A stretch of 47,616 nt of DNA from Corynebacterium spheniscorum (GTDB lineage: Bacteria; Actinomycetota; Actinomycetes; Mycobacteriales; Mycobacteriaceae), in the NCBI RefSeq assembly GCF_900113445.1, contig NZ_FOPJ01000017.1:1-47616 (forward strand), in the 5' to 3' direction. Position numbers and translations under genes: made by a program. The notes below the pieces were generated by a model. It searched no databases. It was not told where the DNA came from and saw nothing but the letters and a program-made list of their open reading frames with translations. Below, piece after piece: positions 1 to 8,664 of this stretch (position 1 is its first letter; each line of letters begins with the position of its first letter).

Positions 1-120
1 TACTCGATAGACATTCGCAAAGCACCCCTGAAACAACAAGCCGTGTGTCCCAACCGGCGACACACCGACCAGACACACATTTTGCTACTTAACCCTCTAG
101 TTGTGTGGGGGCGCGAATAG

Positions 121-154
121 AAAAACACACCGTGAAGATTCACGGTGTGTTTTT
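121..154. terminator. Bidirectional intrinsic terminator after tRNA-Ser(CGA)
   Basis: A perfect 15-bp stem (121-135 with 140-154, 4-nt loop) has an A-run on its left side and a T-run on its right, so it can stop transcription in both directions. It lies just beyond the 3' end of the minus-strand tRNA. The 120 bases to its left contain no gene I can support, only a weaker GTGTGTC/GACACAC inverted repeat at 43-65. Confidence 0.8.
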
Positions 155-158
155 GGAT

Positions 159-249
159 TGGCGGTGGCGGCGGGATTTGAACCCGCGGTTGGGGGTTACC
201 CAACAATCGCTTTCGAGGCGATCACCTTCGGCCGCTCGGACACGCCACC
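159..249 (-). tRNA. tRNA-Ser (anticodon CGA)
   Basis: Read on the minus strand the sequence folds as a class II tRNA. The acceptor arm GGTGGCG pairs with CGCCACC, the anticodon loop is CTCGAAA (anticodon CGA), there is a long variable arm typical of serine tRNA, the T-arm is GGTTCAAATCC, and CCA is encoded. It is one of three serine isoacceptor genes in the first 17 kb of the window. Confidence 0.95.
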
Positions 250-311
250 GCGCTCCAGGTTAATGGAGAGCAGCGGCCTGACCAAAATCCCAGGTGTTTG
301 AGGACACCGAC

Positions 312-518
312 TTACTTGTCGTCCTTCTGGAAGGCACCCATGACCTTGTTGGCGGCATCCTTGATCTTGTCGCCAGCGTCGGACACAGCATCTTTAATGT
401 CGGCCTTGGTCTGGTCGGCGCGGCCCTCATCAGCCATGGATTCATTGCCGGTGGCTTCGCCGAAACCTTCCTTGGCCTTTCCGCCCAGGTCCTCAAACTT
501 GTTCTCAATGTCGCCCAT
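312..518 (-). CDS. CsbD family stress-response protein
   Basis: This encodes a 68-residue, highly charged, helix-forming protein starting MGDIENKFEDLGGKAKEG, the signature opening of the CsbD family. Members are small soluble proteins induced by general stress, and their molecular role is unknown. An upstream in-frame ATG at 533 exists. The start at 518 is preferred because GGAAGGA lies six bases before it, whereas 533 has no ribosome binding site and would put this site inside the gene. It has no membrane segment or signal peptide and appears to be transcribed alone toward tRNA-Ser. Confidence 0.85.
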   Translation of the reverse strand: MGDIENKFEDLGGKAKEGFGEATGNESMADEGRADQTKADIKDAVSDAGDKIKDAANKVMGAFQKDDK

Positions 519-627
519 ATGCGTTCCTTCCATCAGGGGGTAGTGACTAATTCAAAGTGTACGCATAAAAAAGCTTGCAGGTATCCCATCTCCGAGCACT
601 TCCCCGGAAATTCCCAGGCCAATCGCA

Positions 628-1110
628 TTATTCACAGCGTAAATTTAAGAAGAACTCCGTCAATAATTCTTCACACTCCGCCGCCAATACCCCACCTCGG
701 ACTTCCGGGTGATGCAGGGTGCCCGGGTCGCGCAAGAGATCCCACACCGAGCCGCAGGCCCCGGTGCGCGGCTCAAAAGCCCCAAAAATTATTTCCTTTA
801 CCCGCGCCCCCATAATCGCCCCGGCGCACATGCAACAGGGCTCCAGGGTCACCACCAAGGTGCAATCGCTTAAACGCCAACCATCGCGTCCCAAAGCTGC
901 GGCCTGTTGAATCGCCAAGATCTCGGCATGCGCGGTGGGATCCCCATCTGCTTCCCGGCGGTTCGTGGCGGCGGCTAAAAGCTCATCACCTGGGCCAAAG
1001 ACCAGTGCTGCTACCGGTACATCCTCGACTGGGGTGTGCGCCGCATGCGCTATTGCTTGGCGCATCAACTTTTCTGCGCGTGCCACACCGATCGTTGGAG
1101 GAAGAACCAT
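628..1110 (-). CDS. tadA: tRNA-specific adenosine deaminase TadA
   Basis: The 160-residue product belongs to the cytidine deaminase fold and carries the zinc site of TadA: HAE (zinc-binding His and catalytic Glu) around residue 80 and PCCMCAGA about 30 residues later. TadA converts A34 of tRNA-Arg(ACG) to inosine, so one tRNA reads CGU, CGC and CGA. Its substrate is encoded twice in this window, at 2221-2296 and 5764-5836. The gene is divergent from tyrA, with 26 bases between the two starts, so their promoters must overlap. Length is normal for the family. Confidence 0.93.
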   Translation of the reverse strand: MVLPPTIGVARAEKLMRQAIAHAAHTPVEDVPVAALVFGPGDELLAAATNRREADGDPTAHAEILAIQQAAALGRDGWRLSDCTLVVTLEPCCMCAGAIMGARVKEIIFGAFEPRTGACGSVWDLLRDPGTLHHPEVRGGVLAAECEELLTEFFLNLRCE

Positions 1111-1136
1111 AGCTTGCAGTGTGCCACACTAAATGA

Positions 1137-2165
1137 ATGATGAAACCAGCACTTAGCCGTCCGGTCTGCATCCTTGGTCTTGGGTTGATCGGCGGATCCC
1201 TCCTGCGTGACCTCGCATCAACCGCGGTCACAGCCTATGGCTATAACCGTTCGCCTTCCGGTGCGCGCGCCGCCGCGGCAGATGGCTTCGATGTCAGCGA
1301 TAACTTAGAGGCCACCTTGCAGCGCGCCGAAAAGGACAACGCGCTCATCGTCTTAGCTACCCCCATGGGGGCGATCCCCACCTTGCTCAATGCGCTTAAT
1401 GAGCACGCCCCGCACTGTGGTTTCACTGATGTGGTCTCAGTGAAGGGTCGCGTATGGGACCTCGTCCAAGAACGCGGCATGCAGGAACGCTATGTCGGCG
1501 GGCACCCCATGGCCGGTACCGCAGATAGTGGCTGGAAAGCTTCACATACCGGGCTTTTTAATAAGGCCGCCTGGGTAATCACCTTCGACCACGCCCTCGA
1601 TGAAGGCGATTCCAGCCCCACCGAGGAGTGGACCCGCCTGTGGACGGATGTCGCGCACCTCGCCCGCCTAGTGGGCGCAGAAACCATCCCCTCGCGGGTG
1701 AAACATCATGATCGCGCTGTTGCCCGCATTTCTCATCTGCCGCATATCCTCGCCGAGGCGTTGGCCATTGTCGGCGATAATGGCGGGGCGCTGGCCCTAT
1801 CCCTGGCCGCCGGTAGTTTCCGCGACGGCACGCGGGTCGCTGGTTCCGCTCCTTCCCTGGTGCGCGCCATGTGCGAAACCAATGCGGAGGCATTGCGTGA
1901 GGCCCTCGATGAGGCCATTAATTTGCTCACTGATGCGCGCACTAATTTAGATGCCCCCAATGCGAACCTCGAGGAGCTGGTGGATGCCGGTTATCGTTCG
2001 CGCATCCGCTTCGAGGCGCGTTCCGGGGCTCGCGGCCGCACCGATTCGGTGAGCCCCGCACCTGTTTCTACCCGCCCGGTGCTGCGGGTTCGCCCCGGTG
2101 CTCCAGGCTGGATTGGGCAGCTCATCCAGGCGGAGAACCTCGGGGCTCGCATCGAGGTGTTCTAG
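1137..2165 (+). CDS. tyrA: Prephenate/arogenate dehydrogenase TyrA
   Basis: The protein has 342 residues. The N-terminus has a Rossmann nucleotide loop GLGLIGGS (residues about 14-21), followed by the conserved VKGRVWD and GGHPMAG segments of the TyrA family. It catalyses the NAD(P)-dependent oxidative step toward tyrosine. In Corynebacterium glutamicum the homologue prefers arogenate and NADP, which is family knowledge and not shown here. A second ATG follows immediately at 1140. It shares a short divergent promoter region with tadA. The aromatic aminotransferase pat lies 4 kb away and acts in the same pathway. Confidence 0.9.
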   Translation: MMKPALSRPVCILGLGLIGGSLLRDLASTAVTAYGYNRSPSGARAAAADGFDVSDNLEATLQRAEKDNALIVLATPMGAIPTLLNALNEHAPHCGFTDVVSVKGRVWDLVQERGMQERYVGGHPMAGTADSGWKASHTGLFNKAAWVITFDHALDEGDSSPTEEWTRLWTDVAHLARLVGAETIPSRVKHHDRAVARISHLPHILAEALAIVGDNGGALALSLAAGSFRDGTRVAGSAPSLVRAMCETNAEALREALDEAINLLTDARTNLDAPNANLEELVDAGYRSRIRFEARSGARGRTDSVSPAPVSTRPVLRVRPGAPGWIGQLIQAENLGARIEVF

Positions 2166-2192
2166 AGCCTCAGCTGTTGTAGGAAAAGCAAA

Positions 2193-2218
2193 ATCCCCGC
2201 GGTGAAAACTGCGGGGAT
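2193..2218 (-). terminator. Terminator hairpin of tRNA-Arg
   Basis: ATCCCCGC (2193-2200) pairs with GCGGGGAT (2211-2218) around a 10-nt loop. Read on the minus strand the stem is followed by TTTT. It sits 3 bases after the CCA end of the tRNA, as expected for its terminator, and also separates the tRNA from the convergent tyrA. Confidence 0.7.
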
Positions 2219-2220
2219 AG

Positions 2221-2296
2221 TGGTGCGCCCGGAGGGATTCGAACCCCCAACCTTCTGATCCGTAGTCAGATGCTCTATCCGTTGAGCTACGGGCGC
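2221..2296 (-). tRNA. tRNA-Arg (anticodon ACG), copy 1
   Basis: On the minus strand it starts GCGCCCGTAGCTCAACGG, has anticodon loop CTACGGA (ACG), a T-arm GGTTCGAATCC and an acceptor closing CGGGCGC, with A as discriminator and encoded CCA. A34 is the TadA target. The body is identical to copy 2 at 5764-5836. Confidence 0.96.
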
Positions 2297-2356
2297 TTGC
2301 TTGGCAACGCGTTAAAACTTTACTCCTTCGTTCCCGCATCCACCAAACACACAGCT

Positions 2357-2389
2357 CACGCCCCCTATTTAGGAGCAGTAGGGGGCGTG
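2357..2389. terminator. Inverted repeat 3' of the DASS transporter gene
   Basis: An 11-bp perfect stem, CACGCCCCCTA with TAGGGGGCGTG, surrounds an 11-nt loop nine bases beyond the DASS stop codon. The position fits a transcription terminator for the minus-strand gene, but neither strand has a clear T-run after the stem. Confidence 0.5.
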
Positions 2390-2397
2390 CGTTGTTC

Positions 2398-3978
2398 TTA
2401 GAAGACCATGCCGAAGACCGGCACCGCCAGGAAGTAGGTGGTGATAGTCACCAGCGCCACCGCGATGATATTCAGCCAGACACCGCCCTTGATCATGTCG
2501 CCAATGCGGACATAACCAGAGCCGTAGGCAATAGCGTTCGGCGGGGTAGCAACCGGCAGCATAAACGCGCAGGTAGCGGACAGCGCAACCGGGATGGTCA
2601 GAACCATAATGTTCTGTGGGCCACCAGCATCCAGGCCAATACCAATGGCCACACCGGCCAGGATCGGCAGGAAGGTAGCAGCGGTAGCGGTATTGGAGGT
2701 GAATTCGGTGAGGATCAGCACCAGTGCAGCCACCGCAGCAATCAGCAGGATCAGCGGCAGGTGCTGCAGGCCCTTAGCCTGCTCACCGATCCACAGCGAA
2801 AGGCCGGAACCGGAGAACATCTTGGACAGTGCCAGGCCGCCACCGAAGAGCAGCAGCACATCCCAGGGCAGTTCATTGGCGGTCTTCCAGTCCATAATGC
2901 GCACACCGGTTTTGCCATCCACCGGGATCATGAACATAAGAGCAGCTGCGGCCAGGCCAATGGTGGCATCAGCAACGCTGATCTTCAGGCCCAACCAATC
3001 AATCACCAGCGGGACGAAGATCCAGCACACTGCCGCACCGGAGAAGATAATCGCGGTGAGGATTTCGGCGCGCCCCATCTTGCCCATGTCTTTGAGTTCC
3101 TGGCGGATCATTTCGCGGCCACCGGGGATGGAGTCTACCTCCGGTTTGAACACGGTGATTAAGCAGAACCAAGCGATACCCATGAACACTGCAGCTAGCG
3201 GCACACCAACTAACATCCAGTGGCCGAAGCCAATCTCAATCTGGTGGTTTTCTTCCATATAGGCGCGCAGCAGAGCATTCGGTGGGGTACCAATGATGGT
3301 GCCCAACGAACCAATAGAGGCCGAGTAAGCAATGCCCAGCATCAAAGCGGTGCCGAATTTACGCTGGTTGCGCATACCACCCACGGTTTCCGCAGTCAGG
3401 TGCAGCACGGACATGCCGATGGGCAGCATCACCACTGCGGTGGCGGTATTAGACACCCACATGGAAAGGAAGCCGGTGGCGATCATAAAGCCGGCGATCA
3501 GCTGCTTGGGCTTGGTACCCACCATCAGCACCACGCTCAGTGCTAGTCGGCGGTGCAGGTTCCAGCGCTGCATGGCCAACGCCAGGATGAAGCCACCCAT
3601 GAAGAGGAAGATTGTGGGCGAGGCATAGGGCGAGGACACTTCACCGATCTTGGCGACCTGCATGATGGGGAAGATCACCAGCGGGATCAAGGCGGTGGCG
3701 GCCAGTGGAATGGCTTCGGTCATCCACCAGGTGCCCATCAGCACCGCTACTGCGGCGGTAACGCGCATGCCTTCATAACTGAACTCATCTTCCCCGCTGC
3801 CGTGAGCTTCGTTAACCACATCAATGGCTGAAGCCGGGAAGATCCAATAGATGATCAGCGCTAGGATGATGCCTGCGATCATCCCAATGAGTTGACGACG
3901 CCACTCCCAATAGTCGCGGGTTTCCGCGTGTGTGCCTTCAGCTTCTGCAGTGCTTTCGTGAATCGCAGGAGTTGTCAT
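2398..3978 (-). CDS. SLC13/DASS family sodium-coupled anion (dicarboxylate) transporter
   Basis: This 526-residue integral membrane protein has about a dozen hydrophobic segments. It contains two SNTAT motifs, VSNTATAVVMLP near residue 175 and TSNTATAATFLP near residue 430. These pseudo-symmetric sites form the sodium and carboxylate binding loops of the divalent anion:sodium symporter family. Corynebacterial relatives such as DccT import succinate, fumarate or malate; sulfate or phosphate cannot be excluded here. A ribosome binding site AAGGAAGGGAAG lies about 10 bases before the ATG. It is separated from mgtE by 260 bases, which probably contain its promoter, so it is likely monocistronic. 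Confidence 0.85.
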   Translation of the reverse strand: MTTPAIHESTAEAEGTHAETRDYWEWRRQLIGMIAGIILALIIYWIFPASAIDVVNEAHGSGEDEFSYEGMRVTAAVAVLMGTWWMTEAIPLAATALIPLVIFPIMQVAKIGEVSSPYASPTIFLFMGGFILALAMQRWNLHRRLALSVVLMVGTKPKQLIAGFMIATGFLSMWVSNTATAVVMLPIGMSVLHLTAETVGGMRNQRKFGTALMLGIAYSASIGSLGTIIGTPPNALLRAYMEENHQIEIGFGHWMLVGVPLAAVFMGIAWFCLITVFKPEVDSIPGGREMIRQELKDMGKMGRAEILTAIIFSGAAVCWIFVPLVIDWLGLKISVADATIGLAAAALMFMIPVDGKTGVRIMDWKTANELPWDVLLLFGGGLALSKMFSGSGLSLWIGEQAKGLQHLPLILLIAAVAALVLILTEFTSNTATAATFLPILAGVAIGIGLDAGGPQNIMVLTIPVALSATCAFMLPVATPPNAIAYGSGYVRIGDMIKGGVWLNIIAVALVTITTYFLAVPVFGMVF

Positions 3979-4238
3979 AGGGGCGCAACTTCCCTTCCTT
4001 AGTCAGAAAATTAAGGGTGGAGATTTTCGCGCCGCAGGATCCCACTGCAGACGCTCTCAACGCACCCTCTTATGACCCACATCACCGATTCAGTGGGACA
4101 ATCGTTCTCATCATAACGAGGCCCCCGAGTCGCTCCTAAGTGTTCACCCCATACCACCCCCGGGGCCACATAGCGGTAATTCTTTCTTCCCGCGTATCGG
4201 CGGGCAGAAAAACGCCGCTAGCAGCCCCAATAGTTCTT

Positions 4239-5612
4239 TTAAATCCCGAGCACGCTCTTGGCAATCAGGAAGTAAATAATCAGACCAGTGGCATCGCAGA
4301 ATGTGGAAATGAAGGGGTTAGAGAAGACCGCGGGGTCAGCACCCACAGCCTTCGCCAAAATAGGCATCGCTCCACCCACGGTGGCGGACATCATGCACAC
4401 CGCCAGCAGCGTCGAACCAATCACAATGCCAATGGGTAGGCCATAGACCACGGTTGCCAGCACAAAACCCAGCACGCCCAGCAGGCTTCCTAGGATCAAG
4501 CCGACGCGTAGTTCCCGCCACATCACCGCTAACACATCTGATTTACGCACATCACCCAAAGCCAGGGCACGGGTAACGGTGGTGGCGGCCTGGTTACCGG
4601 TATTACCACCGGTACCGGTCAAAAGCGGGATGAAAAGCGAGAGCACCACAGCTTTAGCCAAGGTGCCTTCGAAGGTATCCAACACATGCACCGTCAGCAG
4701 TGCAGAAAGTGCCAGCACCAGCAGCCACACAATGCGCGAACGCACCACCTTCAAAAGTGGGGTTGCCAAGTAGGGCTGTGCCAGTGGTTCATGACCACCG
4801 GAACGCGCGGTGTCTTCGGTGTCGGCTTCTTCCACAATGTCCTGGGCGTCATCCCAGGTCAGAATGCCTACTAGGCGTTCGGAATCATCCACCACCGGCA
4901 TGGCCAGGAAGTCCAGTGGCAGGAACCAGCGCGCGGTTTCTTCAGCATCTTCATGTGCATTCGCCCGCACTGCGTATTCCATGAGCGCTTCGATTTTGGT
5001 GTCCTGCGCGGCGGTAAAAAGTTGGCGCAGGGAGCACACTCCCACCAGGCGGCGATCCCGGGTGGTAATCGGCAGGGTGTAGATGGTTTCCACATCGTGG
5101 GCGACATCGCGCAGGTACTCGGTGGCTTGGGCCACGGTCATATCGGGGTGCACCAAGGGCACCTCCGGGGACATGCGGCGGCCCACCGAGCCACGCGGGT
5201 AGCCCAGCACAATGCCGGTGATATCGCGTTCCGAGGCGTCCAGGTTGCTCAGCAGCTTATCGGCGATTTCCGCCGGCAACTCATCGAGTAGGGAGACTCG
5301 GTCATCGGGATCTAATTCGCCGAAGAAGTCCACCACATCTTCGTGCTGCAAGGCACCGATGAGGTCCGCTTGGTGTGCGGCATCCAGGGCATCAAAAACT
5401 TCGATGGATCGTTTGCGGGAGAGCAGGCGCAGCACCACCGCTGCGCGCACCACGGGGCTGCGCTCCACCAGGGCAATAATGTCCTGGATGGGTGGCTGCG
5501 CCAAGAGCGCGGTTAATTCGCGGGTGTCGGTGGCGGTGGCATGCCGTCTATCGCGGATCAGGTCCTCGATGCGCTCCATGGTTTGGTCGGTCAGCGCTTC
5601 ATGGCTGCTCAT
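4239..5612 (-). CDS. mgtE: Magnesium transporter MgtE
   Basis: The 457-residue protein has the full MgtE layout. An acidic N-terminal superhelical domain covers about residues 1-130, and two CBS domains (about 134-255) bind magnesium and gate the channel. Five C-terminal membrane helices follow from about 285. Segments TGTGGNTGNQA and the pore-region CDATGLIIYFLIAK near the end are characteristic, including the conserved pore-lining aspartate. It mediates regulated Mg2+ uptake in the cytoplasmic membrane. No M-box riboswitch was recognised upstream. The 260 bases between this gene's 3' end and the DASS start hold no other gene. Confidence 0.92.
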   Translation of the reverse strand: MSSHEALTDQTMERIEDLIRDRRHATATDTRELTALLAQPPIQDIIALVERSPVVRAAVVLRLLSRKRSIEVFDALDAAHQADLIGALQHEDVVDFFGELDPDDRVSLLDELPAEIADKLLSNLDASERDITGIVLGYPRGSVGRRMSPEVPLVHPDMTVAQATEYLRDVAHDVETIYTLPITTRDRRLVGVCSLRQLFTAAQDTKIEALMEYAVRANAHEDAEETARWFLPLDFLAMPVVDDSERLVGILTWDDAQDIVEEADTEDTARSGGHEPLAQPYLATPLLKVVRSRIVWLLVLALSALLTVHVLDTFEGTLAKAVVLSLFIPLLTGTGGNTGNQAATTVTRALALGDVRKSDVLAVMWRELRVGLILGSLLGVLGFVLATVVYGLPIGIVIGSTLLAVCMMSATVGGAMPILAKAVGADPAVFSNPFISTFCDATGLIIYFLIAKSVLGI

Positions 5613-5711
5613 CTGCTACCTCCCGCATCTGCCCCGCAGGGGGGAAAGGTGTCGGGGCTGTCCAAAAAAATTTTTGGCAATCCCAGGCGAATAAAATCTG
5701 ACATAGCAATC

Positions 5712-5755
5712 AAGCCCCCGCACCCCTCAACTTGTGGCGAGGAGCGCGGGGGCTT
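5712..5755 (-). terminator. Terminator-like hairpin after the tRNA-Ser/tRNA-Arg pair
   Basis: AAGCCCCCGC (5712-5721) pairs perfectly with GCGGGGGCTT (5746-5755). It lies 8 bases beyond the minus-strand tRNA-Arg. A weak T-rich tract (TTGATTGCT) follows on that strand. Confidence 0.6.
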
Positions 5756-5763
5756 AGCTAGCG

Positions 5764-5836
5764 TGCGCCCGGAGGGATTCGAACCCCCAACCTTCTGATC
5801 CGTAGTCAGATGCTCTATCCGTTGAGCTACGGGCGC
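5764..5836 (-). tRNA. tRNA-Arg (anticodon ACG), copy 2
   Basis: The 73-base body and discriminator match copy 1 at 2221-2296 exactly. Unlike copy 1, CCA is not encoded: the next bases on the minus strand read CGC, so the end must be added by CCA-adding enzyme. It begins one base after the CCA of tRNA-Ser(GCT) and is probably co-transcribed with it. Confidence 0.95.
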
Positions 5837-5837
5837 G

Positions 5838-5929
5838 TGGCGGAGACGAGAGGATTTGAACCTCCGGTCCACCGTTAAGTGGACAACTCATTAGCAGTGA
5901 GCCCCATTCGGCCGCTCTGGCACGTCTCC
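5838..5929 (-). tRNA. tRNA-Ser (anticodon GCT)
   Basis: On the minus strand GGAGACG pairs with CGTCTCC as acceptor stem. The anticodon arm CTCAC-TGCTAAT-GAG gives anticodon GCT. A long variable arm and encoded CCA are present. It is the first gene of a two-tRNA unit with tRNA-Arg copy 2, separated by a single base. Confidence 0.95.
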
Positions 5930-6042
5930 ACACATGATCCCTCACACCCGCGAAAGCGCGCGTGCAGAATCCTTAGTGAGTGTAGCGGTTAACCCATCTC
6001 TGGCAAAACCTGGCAGGTACAGCGCGGTATAGACTCGTCGAC

Positions 6043-7080
6043 ATGATTCGTAAGGACCTGACTCATCTCCCCGCTTATGCTTCCGGAAAGTCCCAAACCG
6101 GCTGCCTGAAGCTCGCTTCCAATGAGACCACCCAACCCCCAGCCCCCAGCGCCATTAAAGCCGCCCAACAGGCCGCTGAGCACTTTAATCGCTACCCAGA
6201 TATGGGTTCCTGGGATCTCAAGGAAGCACTCGCCGAGCACCTGAATCTCCCCATCGAGCAGATTGCGGTGGGCTGCGGTTCCTCCGCCTTATGCCAGCAG
6301 ATGGCGCAAATGACCTCGCTGCCGGGTGATGAAATCATCTACGCCTGGCGCAGCTTCGAGGCCTACCCCATCTTCACTCGCGTAACCGGCGCCACCCCCG
6401 TGGAGGTCCCCCTCACCGAGGATTATCGCCATGATCTGCCCGCCATGGCCGCCGCCATTACAGATCGCACCAAGCTGATCTACCTGTGCAACCCCAATAA
6501 CCCCACCGGCACCACCATTAGCCGTGCGGAGTTCACCGAGTTCATGCAGCAGGTGCCCAAGGATGTGGTCGTCGCCCTGGATGAGGCCTATGGCGAATTC
6601 AATGATGCCGAGGACACCCCCAATGCCCTCGAGGAGATCAAGAATTGGCCGAACCTGGTGGGGCTTCGCACTTTCTCCAAGGCCTATGCCCTAGCCGGCG
6701 CGCGCGTCGGTTATGCCTTCGGCGCCCCGGAGCTCATCGAGGCGCTCAACAAGGTCTGCATTCCCTTTTCCGTGGCCGCGGGTTCCGGCGAGGCTGCCAT
6801 CGCTGCGCTGCGCGAACAGTCCCTCATGCAGGAGCGCATCGCTATTACCAAGGGTGAGCGCGAACGCATTACCCGCGAGCTCGGCGCGGTGCCCTCCCGC
6901 ACCAATTTCGTGTGGTTCCCCAAGGGCGATTCCCTGCCGGACCCGCTCGCCTTCGGCCAAAAATTATTGGCAGAAAAGGTCATTGTGCGGCCTTTCCCTG
7001 AAGGCATCCGCGTTACGGTCACAACCCCGGAGGAATCCGAACAATTATTGGCTGCCTGGGCAAAGGCTCAGCAAAGCTAG
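6043..7080 (+). CDS. pat: Aromatic amino acid aminotransferase Pat (HisC-like, fold-type I PLP enzyme)
   Basis: The 345-residue protein is a class I/II aminotransferase of the histidinol-phosphate aminotransferase group. It has NPNNPTG, DEAYGEF and the PLP-binding motif TFSKAYALAGAR with the Schiff-base lysine at residue 213. Corynebacterial Pat transaminates phenylpyruvate, 4-hydroxyphenylpyruvate or prephenate and can overlap with HisC activity; the assignment as Pat rests on genus context. The first codons MIRKDLTHLPAYASGK are typical. TATAGACT lies just before the start and could be a -10 element giving a very short leader. tyrA of the same pathway is nearby. Confidence 0.85.
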   Translation: MIRKDLTHLPAYASGKSQTGCLKLASNETTQPPAPSAIKAAQQAAEHFNRYPDMGSWDLKEALAEHLNLPIEQIAVGCGSSALCQQMAQMTSLPGDEIIYAWRSFEAYPIFTRVTGATPVEVPLTEDYRHDLPAMAAAITDRTKLIYLCNPNNPTGTTISRAEFTEFMQQVPKDVVVALDEAYGEFNDAEDTPNALEEIKNWPNLVGLRTFSKAYALAGARVGYAFGAPELIEALNKVCIPFSVAAGSGEAAIAALREQSLMQERIAITKGERERITRELGAVPSRTNFVWFPKGDSLPDPLAFGQKLLAEKVIVRPFPEGIRVTVTTPEESEQLLAAWAKAQQS

Positions 7081-7094
7081 AGCTTTCCCCGAGA

Positions 7095-7120
7095 CCGGCG
7101 GGTGAAGGTTTATCCGCCGG
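7095..7120. terminator. Inverted repeat between convergent pat and moaD
   Basis: CCGGCGG (7095-7101) pairs with CCGCCGG (7114-7120). The repeat overlaps the last codons of moaD and follows the pat stop by 14 bases, so it may end both transcripts. There is no T-run, so intrinsic termination is uncertain. Confidence 0.4.
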
Positions 7121-7364
7121 CAAAAGGCGGCAGGACATCCACGCGTGCCGCGCCGGCTAGTACATAGCCCGAGTCGCTAGTAGATTCCCCGTCGACTAAG
7201 AAGGTGCATCGTTGAAGTACCTCCGCTAGGGAGGTACCCGCAGCGGTCGCACCTTCGATGCGGGATAGTTCTTCTACCAGCTCACCGAGGGTTTGAGGGC
7301 CGTTAATTTCTTCTTCCGCCAGCCCGCGCGCCGCCCGCGCTGCCGCAAAATAATGAACCTGCAT
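7110..7364 (-). CDS. moaD: Molybdopterin synthase small subunit MoaD
   Basis: This 84-residue ubiquitin-fold protein opens with MQVHYFAAARAARG and ends with the obligatory Gly-Gly (PPFAGG). That terminus is adenylated and converted to a thiocarboxylate, the sulfur donor for molybdopterin. It faces the moeA-mogA-moaE-moeB genes across a 59-base divergent region. Its partner large subunit MoaE and its likely activating enzyme MoeB are in that operon. moaA and moaC are not in the window. Confidence 0.9.
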   Translation of the reverse strand: MQVHYFAAARAARGLAEEEINGPQTLGELVEELSRIEGATAAGTSLAEVLQRCTFLVDGESTSDSGYVLAGAARVDVLPPFAGG

Positions 7365-7423
7365 CTGGGGTGTTTCCTCCTGAATATGCCAATCATGGGG
7401 TACAAAGACGTACCCTAGAAGTC

Positions 7424-8662
7424 ATGCATACGCGAACTCCTGAAGAACATCTAACTGCGGTTCGGGAACTCTTCCGCAGCGCCAACCCTGAGTCTGCGCA
7501 GAATCCTGAGTCAGCACCCCCTACCCCGTCGGTGTCCATCCACCGCGATAAGGCTGTGGGCTTGGTGTTGGCTGAGGATTTGGTGGCCACGCAGCCTTCG
7601 CCGCGTTTCGATAATTCCCAGATGGATGGCTATGCGCTGAATGAAACCCAACGCCAAGCCCTCCCCGCCACCTTCACTTTAGGGCCCACCTTAGCGGCCG
7701 GCACTGACCCCGCCACGCTTTATCCCGAAGGCATCCACGATCGCATTGTGCCGATCATGACCGGCGCGAAGGTGCCGGAGGGTTGTGCCGCCATTATCCC
7801 GGTCGAAAAGTGCGAGCCCGGTGAATTTCAAGATGAAGGCGCCGAAGTTCAGCTCCCAGAGGCTCCGGCCGGCCAATTCATTCGCCATGCTGGTGAGGAT
7901 CTCGCCGAAGGCGCGGAACTAATCTCCCGCGGTACGCGTCTTAATGCCGCTGCGATTGCGCTTTTAGCTTCCCAGGGTATTGAACATATTCGGGTTTATC
8001 GTCCCGCCCGCATCGCCATTATTACCGGTGGTGATGAAATTGGTGGCCCCGGCCCAGCCAGCATCCCCGATGCCAATGGCCCCATGCTGGATGCCTTAGC
8101 CCGGCAACATGGCGTGGAGGTTGTTGCCCGCCTGCACACCAGCGATGATATTGATTCTCTGGCCACCATTGTGAAAGACACCTTGGCGGTCAGCTCCCCG
8201 GATGCGGTGATTACCTCCGGTGGTATTAGCCATGGCCGTTTCGAGGTCATCCGCAAACTTTTAGAAGGCACCGATGATGCCTGGTTCGGCCATGTTGCTC
8301 AACAGCCCGGTGGTCCCCAGGGTTTAGCTACCTTCGGTGGGGTTCCGGTGATCTGTTTGCCCGGTAACCCGGTATCCACGTTGGTCAGCTTCCGTACCCT
8401 CGTAGCCCCAGTGTTGGGGGTGGCAGAACCTTCCCGCGAGGCGGTGCTGGCCCAGGATGTCACCGGCCTGCCCGGCCGCGATCAATTCCTACGCGCCCAA
8501 CGCGTTGATGAGGGCAGCGAGGTTCGTGTGGCCCCCATTGGTGGTGCTGGTTCGCATCTCATTGCCCAAGCAGTTCCCGCTGATTGCCTATTGCGCATCC
8601 CCGCTGGGGCTGCCCTTAAAGCTGGGGATACTGCCTTGATCTACCCGCTGGAAGAGTGGTGA
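7424..8662 (+). CDS. moeA: Molybdopterin molybdenumtransferase MoeA
   Basis: MoeA inserts molybdate into adenylated molybdopterin. The 412-residue product has the family motifs in order: NSQMDGYAL near residue 68, the central TSGGISHGRFEV segment, and LPGNPVST near residue 320. A longer reading frame begins at 7370, but its first 18 codons overlap the region just before divergent moaD and look non-homologous, so ATG 7424 (MHTRTPEEHL) is preferred. The stop is followed two bases later by the mogA start, so the genes are translationally close and form one operon with moaE and moeB. Confidence 0.9.
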   Translation: MHTRTPEEHLTAVRELFRSANPESAQNPESAPPTPSVSIHRDKAVGLVLAEDLVATQPSPRFDNSQMDGYALNETQRQALPATFTLGPTLAAGTDPATLYPEGIHDRIVPIMTGAKVPEGCAAIIPVEKCEPGEFQDEGAEVQLPEAPAGQFIRHAGEDLAEGAELISRGTRLNAAAIALLASQGIEHIRVYRPARIAIITGGDEIGGPGPASIPDANGPMLDALARQHGVEVVARLHTSDDIDSLATIVKDTLAVSSPDAVITSGGISHGRFEVIRKLLEGTDDAWFGHVAQQPGGPQGLATFGGVPVICLPGNPVSTLVSFRTLVAPVLGVAEPSREAVLAQDVTGLPGRDQFLRAQRVDEGSEVRVAPIGGAGSHLIAQAVPADCLLRIPAGAALKAGDTALIYPLEEW

Positions 8663-8664
8663 GC

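Noticed and set aside
4239..5763. M-box magnesium riboswitch upstream of mgtE
   Set aside because: Only about 150 bases separate mgtE from tRNA-Arg, and they contain the tRNA terminator hairpin but no M-box consensus that I can see.
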